Shown here: positions 32,518 through 38,914 of the stretch, piece after piece
Numbering within the stretch: the first letter of the stretch is position 1
How the letters are laid out: every line of letters begins with the position of its first letter
DNA from: Anaerolineae bacterium
GTDB taxonomy: Bacteria; Chloroflexota; Anaerolineae; J036; Brachytrichaceae
Direction: 5' to 3'
Length of the DNA stretch: 38,914 nt
NCBI GenBank assembly: GCA_018500105.2
Contig: JAHBAL020000288.1
Coordinates: forward strand, 1-38,914
The notes under the pieces: model-generated
What the model saw: only the letters and a program-made list of their open reading frames with translations
Databases searched by the model: none
What the model was told of the DNA's origin: nothing
Made by a program: the position numbers and the translations under genes

Positions 32518-33654
32518 ATGTCGTCTATCGAAGTTTCAATTGTGATGCCTTGTCTTAATGAGGCTGATACCGTGTCTGTGTGTGTTCAGAAAGCCTGCCG
32601 CGCCTTGTTTGACGCGGGCATTTCGGGCGAGGTGATTGTTGCTGATAATGGCAGCACGGATGGTTCACAACAATTAGCACAGCAAGCAGGCGCGCGAGTT
32701 GTGCCTGTCGCACAAAAAGGCTATGGCAATGCGTTGATGGGCGGTATTGATGCGGCACGAGGGTGTTTTGTGATTATGGGCGACGCAGACGACAGCTATG
32801 ATTTTTTGCAAACGCCGCGTTTTGTAGCGAAGTTGCGCGAGGGTTACGATATTGTTCAGGGCTGTCGTTTGCCAGCCGGTGGCGGCGTGGTGATGCCGGG
32901 TGCGATGCCGTTTTTGCACCGCTGGTTGGGTAATCCTATGTTTTCATTTTTGGCTCGCTGGTGGTTTGGTGCGCCCATTCATGACATTTATTGTGGCTTG
33001 CGGGGGTTTACCAAAGATTGGTATGTTGGGTTGAATCAACGGTGTGTGGGCATGGAATTTGCCACTGAGATGATTATCAAGTCGAGCCTGATGAAGGCTA
33101 AGATTGCTGAAATTCCTATCACTTTACATCCTGATGGGCGAAAGGCGCACCCGCCGCACTTGCGCACTTTTCGAGACGGTTGGCGCACGTTGCGGTTTTT
33201 CCTCATGTATACACCGCGCTGGTTGTTTTTGCTGCCGGGTATTTTGCTAATGGTGTTAGGGTGTCTCGGTTACGGTGCAGCATTTTTGTCAAACACCTCA
33301 TTGAGTGAATTAACTGAAGTGCGGTTGTTGTTGATTTCTAGCTTATTGCTCATCTGTGGTTATCAGGCAATTTGGTTTAGTATCTTAGCCAAGACATTTG
33401 CTGTGATGGAAGATCTTATGCCCGAAAGTCCGGGGTATCAGCTTTTTTTTCGTTATGCGACGATTGAGCGGGGGATTGCATTGGCTTTGATAATTCTACT
33501 GGTGGGGTTGGTCTTGACGGTGATCGGGGTTGCCAATTTCTCTCCGGCTGTCGGATTGAATCTATTAATTGTTGGGATTACCGTGGTCGCATTAGGTATT
33601 CAAACCATGCTGTCTAGTTTTTTTGTTAGCCTTTTGGGGTTAAAGCGGCGTTAA
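32518..33654 (+). CDS. GT2 polyprenyl-phosphate glycosyltransferase with membrane tail (DPM1/GtrB-like)
   Basis: A 378-residue protein with a GT-A domain and a membrane tail. The catalytic domain has VSIVMPCLNEADTV, VIVADNGSTDGSQQLA and the DxD in VIMGDADDSYDF (89-91). DIYCGLRGFTKDW and EFATEMIIKS are typical of dolichyl-phosphate mannose/glucose synthases. Hydrophobic helices at about residues 235-255, 268-285, 312-335 and 345-365 anchor it in the membrane. It would make a polyprenyl-phosphate-linked sugar, a donor for GT-C-like enzymes such as the membrane protein at 16.8-18.9 kb (inference). The start at 32518 replaces an in-frame ATG 51 bases upstream that overlaps galE. Confidence 0.85.
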   Translation: MSSIEVSIVMPCLNEADTVSVCVQKACRALFDAGISGEVIVADNGSTDGSQQLAQQAGARVVPVAQKGYGNALMGGIDAARGCFVIMGDADDSYDFLQTPRFVAKLREGYDIVQGCRLPAGGGVVMPGAMPFLHRWLGNPMFSFLARWWFGAPIHDIYCGLRGFTKDWYVGLNQRCVGMEFATEMIIKSSLMKAKIAEIPITLHPDGRKAHPPHLRTFRDGWRTLRFFLMYTPRWLFLLPGILLMVLGCLGYGAAFLSNTSLSELTEVRLLLISSLLLICGYQAIWFSILAKTFAVMEDLMPESPGYQLFFRYATIERGIALALIILLVGLVLTVIGVANFSPAVGLNLLIVGITVVALGIQTMLSSFFVSLLGLKRR

Positions 33655-33657
33655 ATC

Positions 33658-34251
33658 ATGTTTCAAAAACTTCACCAAGGCTATGTCCATTCGCGCCGTG
33701 TGCGCGTGCTTTCCCAATTATTTGCTCAGCTATTGCCTTTGAAAGCAAGTGTGCTGGATGTTGGATGTGGCGATGGGATATTGGCTGGGCTTATTGTGAA
33801 GTCACGTCCTGACATTCAAATGAATGGAATTGATGTGCTTGTTCGTCAAGATACTATGATCCCTGTGACATGGTTTGATGGTGGTTCGATCCCATTGCCT
33901 GATCAAAGTGTTGATGTCGTTATGTTTGTAGATGTGCTACATCATACAACCGACCCAATGATTTTGCTTAAAGAAGCAAAGCGGGTTGCCAAGCAATATG
34001 TTTTGATCAAAGATCATACATGTGATGAGTCGTTTGCTTATCCTACCTTGCGATTTATGGATTGGGTAGGGAATGCCGCCTACGGAGTTGCGTTACCTTA
34101 CAATTATTGGGGAACGCTTAAATGGCATCAGGCATTTAATACATTGGGATTAAAGTTAGCTCACTGGGAGCAATCGCTGGGGTTGTATCCATTTCCAGCC
34201 TCCTTAATTTTTGAGCGCCGTTTGCATTGTTTAACAAAACTACAAGTTTAA
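33658..34251 (+). CDS. Small class I SAM-dependent methyltransferase
   Basis: A 197-residue methyltransferase. Motif I is SVLDVGCGDGILAGLIV (31-47), the strand-2 end is MNGIDVLV, motif IV is VDVVMFVDVLHHT, and a helix-capping DPMILLKEAKRVAKQYVLIKDH follows. This is a Methyltransf_11-type core. It is only 3 bases from the upstream GT2 and 8 from the next methyltransferase, in a co-directional polysaccharide run, so a sugar or lipid-linked substrate is the best guess. The substrate cannot be read from the sequence. Confidence 0.78.
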   Translation: MFQKLHQGYVHSRRVRVLSQLFAQLLPLKASVLDVGCGDGILAGLIVKSRPDIQMNGIDVLVRQDTMIPVTWFDGGSIPLPDQSVDVVMFVDVLHHTTDPMILLKEAKRVAKQYVLIKDHTCDESFAYPTLRFMDWVGNAAYGVALPYNYWGTLKWHQAFNTLGLKLAHWEQSLGLYPFPASLIFERRLHCLTKLQV

Positions 34252-34259
34252 ATTTTGGG

Positions 34260-34910
34260 ATGATTATGGTTACACCAAACCCTTGGGAACAAGCTTATCT
34301 TCGATTTGAAACCCCAGAAGAGGAAACACAAAAGTTTATCCGACGATTGAACCAACTCGGACAAGATAAATGGTCACGAGATTTGAAAATAGTTGAGATA
34401 TTTTGTGGCCGTGGTAATGGGTTGATCGCATTACAAAGATTGGGCTTTAAAAATATAATAGGGATCGATCTTTCTCCAGCTTTACTAAAAGCATATCAAG
34501 GTCATGCACCCTTGTGTTCATCAGATTGTCGTTGGCTCCCTTTGGCTGATAAAAGCTGTGATATCGTGATTGTGCAAGGCGGGTTGCACCATTTGCCAGT
34601 TTTGCCTGATGATCTTGAATTAACGGTGGCGGAAGTACATCGTGCTCTGCGTTCAGGCGGGAGATTTGTGGTCGTTGAACCTTGGTTAACCCCGTTTTTG
34701 AGACTCATTCATTTTCTGAGTGAGCGACGTATCATTCGCGCGATTCTGCCAAAATTTGATGCGTTTGCAACGATGGTGCATTATGAGCGTGAGACTTATT
34801 TTAATTGGTTGCAGCAGCCAGATACAGTGCACGCGGTTATTGTAAATAAACTACTTGAGGTGAGTTGCAATAAAAAATTAGGAAAAATCGCTTTTGTTGG
34901 AAAAAAATAG
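34260..34910 (+). CDS. Class I SAM-dependent methyltransferase
   Basis: A 216-residue methyltransferase with motif I KIVEIFCGRGNGLIALQRLGF (about 43-63), where the usual D/E-x-G-C-G is E-I-F-C-G-R-G. NIIGIDLSPALLKAYQ follows, then CDIVIVQGGLHHLPVL and VHRALRSGGRFVVVEPW. The start is 34260 (MIMVTP) or 34266; the frame is open further upstream into the previous gene. Base composition begins to fall here relative to the genes before 30 kb. Its neighbours are methyltransferases and a GT2. An AT-rich 134-base gap follows before the FkbM gene, with TTGATT and TATCAT boxes 15 bases apart as weak promoter candidates. Confidence 0.75.
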   Translation: MIMVTPNPWEQAYLRFETPEEETQKFIRRLNQLGQDKWSRDLKIVEIFCGRGNGLIALQRLGFKNIIGIDLSPALLKAYQGHAPLCSSDCRWLPLADKSCDIVIVQGGLHHLPVLPDDLELTVAEVHRALRSGGRFVVVEPWLTPFLRLIHFLSERRIIRAILPKFDAFATMVHYERETYFNWLQQPDTVHAVIVNKLLEVSCNKKLGKIAFVGKK

Positions 34911-35044
34911 TGCTGAATTTGTTGTGTATCTAAAATTGGCTTTCGTTTGCTTTAATTTACGTCTTAAATTCTGTGAAAATTACATTTTTTTGATTCCTCA
35001 ACAGTTTTTTTATCATATTTTGCATTTTAAATGTTGTTTTACAC

Positions 35045-35827
35045 ATGAAATCTTTTTTTAGCCACCACCTTCTGTCGGTAATTTTTACGCGTTTTTATTT
35101 TACTTATAAACGCTATATTGAAGACCCTTATTATCATCTCATCAAGCGGCATCCAGAGTTATTTATTGGGGGACACATTCTTGATATCGGTGCAAATATT
35201 GGTTACACCACACATCTTTTCAGCAAGATAGTTTCAGAAGGATATAAAGTCTTTGCTTTTGAACCTGATCCGATCAATTTCAATGTTTTAGGACAGGTTA
35301 TTCAATCCAAGCAAATAAGTAAACATGTATTGCCATTTCAATTAGCAATCGGAAAAGAAGAAGGTGTAGTAGAATTTTGGCAAAAATCCGGAAGTCACGC
35401 AGACCATCGCATTAAAACCGACGATCTTAAATCGCGCCACGCGATACCAGAAGCACAGAGCTTACAAATTAATCAAACAAGCATCGATTGTTTTGCACAT
35501 GATCACAAAATAGAACAGGATATAAAATTTATTAAAATTGATGTGCAAGGTTATGAACCATCTGTTTTAGCCGGAATGCAAACTGTATTAAATCAATCGC
35601 CACATCTCGCTTTTTCTATTGAGTATTGTCCTAACATGTTAATAGAAATGGGGTTCAATCCATTGGATTTTATACAAAAAGCTCAAGATTTACAATTTCA
35701 AGTTTATACAATTGGATTAAATGGTATATTGAAATCTATTTCTAATCTCACTGATTTTTCCTTACCTAAAAGGGGATATATTGAGTTGTTATTGACACAT
35801 AATAAATACAAAGATGATCAAGCTTAA
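35045..35827 (+). CDS. FkbM-family methyltransferase, AT-rich
   Basis: A 260-residue FkbM methyltransferase. Motif I is HILDIGANIGYTTHLFSKI (44-62), then VFAFEPDPINFNVLGQVI and FIKIDVQGYEPSVLAGMQ, the FkbM signature (IDVEG/IDVQG). It is AT-rich, unlike the FkbM at 22.5 kb, and has different N-terminal residues. In a sampled 60-base line (35521-35580) only 18 bases are G or C. It is followed after 25 bases by a decayed second FkbM gene. It probably O-methylates a sugar on the local glycan. Substrate unknown. Confidence 0.85.
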   Translation: MKSFFSHHLLSVIFTRFYFTYKRYIEDPYYHLIKRHPELFIGGHILDIGANIGYTTHLFSKIVSEGYKVFAFEPDPINFNVLGQVIQSKQISKHVLPFQLAIGKEEGVVEFWQKSGSHADHRIKTDDLKSRHAIPEAQSLQINQTSIDCFAHDHKIEQDIKFIKIDVQGYEPSVLAGMQTVLNQSPHLAFSIEYCPNMLIEMGFNPLDFIQKAQDLQFQVYTIGLNGILKSISNLTDFSLPKRGYIELLLTHNKYKDDQA

Positions 35828-35852
35828 ATTTTTTCAATCCACTGCGGCAAAG

Positions 35853-36607
35853 ATGCGTGTTGCTAACTTACTTTATAGAATTACAAAATTTTTGAGAATC
35901 CCAATCATACAACCCATTCAGAGAGATCAAATAACGTATGAAGTAGATTTAAGATAAGGCATTGACTTGTCTTTATATTGGTTAGGCAGCTTTCAAAGCC
36001 ACATTGTAAAATGCTTAAAGCCTTACATCTTACATAGATAGCGCACCTAATAATTGCAGCGTGCTTGATGTGGGGGCAAACTTTGGGTTAGTTGGACTAT
36101 CTTTAGCCAAATATCTGCCTACTGCAAATATTTATATGTTTGAGCCAACCGATTATGCCTTTGAGAAGTTAAAAAAAATGTGTCGCTAAACAAAGATATC
36201 CAAACACGGCTTTTCCGATACAGACCTTCGTCGGTGACCACAGTTCTGACAACTCAGTATTTACTGCTTTTGCAAGTTGGCGCGTGGATCATGTTCACTC
36301 CGAAAGCAATGATCAACATCCCATTCACTTGGGCATAAAAAAGGCGGCTCCGACACATCAGATTAGCTTAGATGATTTCGTGCAACAAAGAAATATCGGC
36401 CCAATATTTTTAATAAAAATTGATACCGAAGGGTATGAATTTAATATGCTAAAGGGTGCTAGTAAAATCCTAGCAGCTTATAAACCAATTGTTATTTTTG
36501 AATTAAGTTTATATCAAATGATTGAGCATAATTTAACATTAGCCGATTTCGAAGATTTCTTTTTACCATTAGGATATAAACTATTTAACAGCGAGACATT
36601 GAAATAA
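35853..36607 (+). pseudogene. Decayed FkbM methyltransferase
   Basis: A degenerate second FkbM gene. The frame from ATG 35853 reads MRVANLLYRITKFLRI and stops at 35955 or so. After a series of stops the frame switches and encodes SVLDVGANFGLVGLSLA and IYMFEPTDYAFEKL, then breaks at an A-run near 36172-36180. A third frame encodes TFVGDHSSDNSVFTAFASW, then HQISLDDFVQQRN and IKIDTEGYEFNMLKGA to the stop at 36605-36607. Motif I, the FEP strand and the IDTEG motif are all present but in three different frames with several stops. Sequencing error at the A-run could explain one break but not all. Confidence 0.85.
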
Positions 36608-36641
36608 TTAACGACAAATTCTTTGACACAGATTCCTGAGG

Positions 36642-36674
36642 GAGGAGGGATTGACGTTTTAGCGATCCCTCCTC
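36642..36674 (+). terminator. Intrinsic-terminator-like hairpin after the decayed FkbM gene
   Basis: Ten-base perfect arms, GAGGAGGGAT (36642-36651) and ATCCCTCCTC (36665-36674), with a 13-base loop. ATTTGC follows, a weak U-tract. It sits 35 bases after the pseudogene stop and 17 before the next gene, so it may separate two transcripts. Confidence 0.55.
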
Positions 36675-36690
36675 ATTTGCATCCTAGATA

Positions 36691-38040
36691 ATGAGAAATT
36701 TTATTCAATCAATACGTGGTTATTTTTACAGAGTTATTGCATCTTCAATATTTGTAGTAACAGAATTTTATGATTCAGTCATCCAAGTATCGCCACTAAA
36801 GCAGGATGATTTATTAATTACTAACTTTCTAAATAATTGGTTTAAACCTAAAGAATCAAGAGTTTCCGTAATTGCTGAAGTTCAAGATATCGCAATCGAA
36901 AAAAATCAACGCACTGCCTTGCTGCTAAATGGCAATCTAAATTATGATCTAGATATCCAAGCCACGCTTTCAAACATCAAAAAGCAAATCTCACGCAACA
37001 CTCGCCTAGTAATGGTTATGTATAACCCCTTGTTATCCCCTTTGTTTATACTTGCAGCAAAGATGGGGATTCGTCGTGGAGATATCCCAGTAACATTTAT
37101 CACCCGTGAAAGTTTTTATGATTTAGTTCGGTTGTCTGGTTATGAGGTAGTTACTATTAAGCCATGTGTATTTTTCCCATTTTCTGCTTTAGGTATTGGT
37201 GACTTAATAAACCTCATCTTCCCAAATATCCCGTTAATACAAAATTTAAGCTTGGTTCATATTGCTGTTATACGACCTGTTATAGCTGAACAGCCAGAAA
37301 AACTGCCATCAATATCAATTATTATTCCAGCAAGAAATGAGTTTGGTAATATAGAAGCTGCACTTAAGCGTATGCCAGATTTTGGTGCAAAGGTCGAAAT
37401 TATCTTCGTGGAAGGACATTCTAAAGACAATACTTGGGATGAAATCGAACGGGTAAGACAATCTTATAACTCAATTGATCGCCCAATTCGTGCATATCGT
37501 CAAACCGGTAAAGGCAAAGCAGATGCAGTACGATTAGGCTTTTCTCAGGCCCAGCACGAACTGGTTACGATTTTAGATGCCGATTTAACCATGCCCCCTG
37601 AGATGTTGCCTCGTTTTTACCAGGCTTATTGCGATGGTCTCGGTGATTTTATTAATGGTAATCGCCTGACTTATCCGATGGAGGGCGAGGCAATGCAATT
37701 TTTGAATCGGCTAGGCAATATTTTTTTTGCCAAAGTTTTAAGTTATGCGATGGGGCAACGTATCGGAGATTCTTTATGCGGTACTAAATTAATGTCGCGA
37801 GAGGATTATGTTCGCATGACAAAATGGCGACATCAATTTGGTGATTTCGACCCTTTTGGTGATTACGAGTTACTTTTCCCTGCCTCTCAATTTGCACTAG
37901 GCATTATCGATGTTCCAATTCGATATTTAGCCAGAATTTATGGCAGCACAAATATTCATCGGTTTAGGCATGGGTTTATGTTAATTAAGATGGTGTTTGT
38001 TGCATTAATTAGATTGAAACTGGGACGCATTTATGGTTAA
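36691..38040 (+). CDS. GT2 glycosyltransferase fused to an N-terminal methyltransferase remnant
   Basis: A 449-residue protein. The C-terminal part (from about residue 206) is a GT-A/GT2 domain with ISIIIPARNEFGNIEAAL, IFVEGHSKDNTWDEI and DAD in VTILDADLTMPPEML. The N-terminal roughly 200 residues resemble the back half of a class I methyltransferase, with segments such as NTRLVMVMYNPLLSPLFILA, VTFITRESFYDLVRLSGYEVV and FFPFSALGIGDLINLI. That pattern is seen in larger methyltransferase-GT2 proteins, but the glycine-rich SAM loop (D-x-G-C-G) is missing, so the module is probably inactive. It overlaps the following methyltransferase gene by 8 bases. Confidence 0.75.
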   Translation: MRNFIQSIRGYFYRVIASSIFVVTEFYDSVIQVSPLKQDDLLITNFLNNWFKPKESRVSVIAEVQDIAIEKNQRTALLLNGNLNYDLDIQATLSNIKKQISRNTRLVMVMYNPLLSPLFILAAKMGIRRGDIPVTFITRESFYDLVRLSGYEVVTIKPCVFFPFSALGIGDLINLIFPNIPLIQNLSLVHIAVIRPVIAEQPEKLPSISIIIPARNEFGNIEAALKRMPDFGAKVEIIFVEGHSKDNTWDEIERVRQSYNSIDRPIRAYRQTGKGKADAVRLGFSQAQHELVTILDADLTMPPEMLPRFYQAYCDGLGDFINGNRLTYPMEGEAMQFLNRLGNIFFAKVLSYAMGQRIGDSLCGTKLMSREDYVRMTKWRHQFGDFDPFGDYELLFPASQFALGIIDVPIRYLARIYGSTNIHRFRHGFMLIKMVFVALIRLKLGRIYG

Positions 38041-38803
38041 AAAACATTTGGAAGCTATGTACAGCATTGACAGCCCTTCACGATATGAAGATATTTCCAT
38101 GAGAATTCGATCTAAATTTGCATTAAATGCATTTTATAGAAATGCTTATTTGCAATACCAAAATTGCTTAAGAAACACTCCTGAGAGTGGTCTCATCTTA
38201 GAATTAGGAAGCGGTGCTGGTTTTGTGAAGGATTTAATCCCTGGGATTTTATGTAGCGATTTGATCGCTTATCCCAAATTAGATTATGTATTAGATGGAA
38301 CACGGTTGCCATTTGCTGATCATAGTGTTCGTATGATTGCAATGTTGAATGTTTTTCATCATATTCCTGATGTTGAAGGCTTTATTAACGAGGCTCAGCG
38401 ATGTTTGCTTGACGGTGGACGAATTATGATCATTGACCCTAATGTTGGGTGGATTAGCACTCCAATTTTAAAGTATGGACATTCTGAGCCGTTTAATCCC
38501 AATGCGGCGAGGTGGGATTTCAATAGTATAGGACCTTTATCAAGTGCGAATGATGCACTGTCTTGGATTGTTTTTCAGAGAGATTTGGTTGAGTTTCAAC
38601 GAAAATTTCCATTACTGAAGCTGGTTCGATTTGAGCCGCACTCCCCTCTATTATATTGGCTTTCAGGAGGATTGAAGAAGTGGTCTTTAATCGGAAAAAC
38701 AACATATCCAATCATTAATATTATTGATGGTTTCTTAATGAATTTGTCTTCTAATTTCGGTAGTTTCGTTAATGTGGAGATTTTAAAACTTAAAGTGATT
38801 TGA
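38033..38803 (+). CDS. Class I SAM-dependent methyltransferase
   Basis: A 256-residue methyltransferase of the Methyltransf_11 type, with motif I LILELGSGAGFVKDLIPG (54-71), FADHSVRMIAMLNVFHHI and NEAQRCLLDGGRIMIIDPN. It overlaps the upstream GT2 fusion gene by 8 bases, so translation is coupled; perhaps this intact enzyme replaces the SAM-binding part that the fusion lacks (inference). AT-rich like its neighbours. The last 111 bases of the window hold no clear gene. Confidence 0.8.
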   Translation: MVKKHLEAMYSIDSPSRYEDISMRIRSKFALNAFYRNAYLQYQNCLRNTPESGLILELGSGAGFVKDLIPGILCSDLIAYPKLDYVLDGTRLPFADHSVRMIAMLNVFHHIPDVEGFINEAQRCLLDGGRIMIIDPNVGWISTPILKYGHSEPFNPNAARWDFNSIGPLSSANDALSWIVFQRDLVEFQRKFPLLKLVRFEPHSPLLYWLSGGLKKWSLIGKTTYPIINIIDGFLMNLSSNFGSFVNVEILKLKVI

Positions 38804-38914
38804 TTTGATTGATATACGGTAGTGGTCAAAATGCCAATGCCTTGTTCAAATTGTAACGAATAATGAAGAGACGAGTGACAAGATCATGGTAAAAATCGGA
38901 TTTTGAAAATGACA

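Noticed and set aside
34911-35044. A small RNA or gene in the AT-rich gap before the FkbM gene
   Set aside because: Only AT-rich sequence with weak promoter-like boxes is seen, without a clear hairpin or reading frame.
36172-36180. Frameshift in the second FkbM gene as a sequencing error at an A-run
   Set aside because: This could explain one break, but several stops and at least one other frame change remain, so a decayed gene is more likely.
38804-38914. A further gene at the right edge
   Set aside because: Only very short frames are present in the last 111 bases; nothing can be supported.

Overview
The window reads as one end of a metagenomic or draft contig from a bacterium that makes coenzyme F420 (cofC and cofD are both present) and carries a large surface-polysaccharide locus. 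A Chloroflexota-like organism fits the gene mix: F420 genes, a tandem-GNAT acetyltransferase, Pro/Thr-rich lipoprotein linkers and secreted glycosidases. This is inference, because no rRNA or other strong taxonomic marker is present. The first 19 bases are the Tn5/Nextera mosaic end, so the left edge is a library artefact.

Layout. (1) 1-1393: the 3' end of a gyrA-like gene, then a DUF433/DUF5615 toxin-antitoxin-like pair. (2) 1432-5956: a lipoprotein glycoside hydrolase overlapping a GH78-like alpha-L-rhamnosidase. (3) 5959-15634, minus strand: a methyltransferase, a small lipoprotein, a secreted four-repeat protein with its own promoter and terminator, then a run of lipid-flippase-like protein, methyltransferase, GT2, secreted unknown and cofC, followed by a PIN toxin-antitoxin pair and cofD. 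(4) 15861-25120, plus strand: a tandem GNAT, a large GT-C-like membrane protein, a GT4, a GT4-RgpF fusion, an FkbM methyltransferase and a Wzx-like flippase. (5) 25196-29208, minus strand: argJ, then a tight aminotransferase/acetyltransferase/dehydrogenase trio resembling wbpE/wbpD/wbpB for a di-N-acetylated sugar. (6) 29339-38803, plus strand: two GT4s, galE, a GT2, several methyltransferases, one decayed FkbM gene and a methyltransferase-remnant/GT2 fusion. From about 34.2 kb onward the DNA becomes clearly AT-rich, which suggests an acquired block.

Together the genes describe making sugar nucleotides (GalE, Wbp-like trio), assembling and heavily methylating a glycan (about six glycosyltransferases, eight intact or partial methyltransferases) and moving it across the membrane (flippase, GT-C-like protein), with secreted glycosidases nearby.

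The most unusual signal is a family of about eleven hairpins or half-hairpins between 11.1 and 25.2 kb. Almost all are built from short words repeating every 7 bases, with the reverse-complement words in the opposite arm. The word differs from locus to locus while the design is kept. Copies sit in gene junctions, supply the stop codons of three genes, and occur in frame inside two coding regions. They recall the heptameric STRR repeats known from cyanobacteria.
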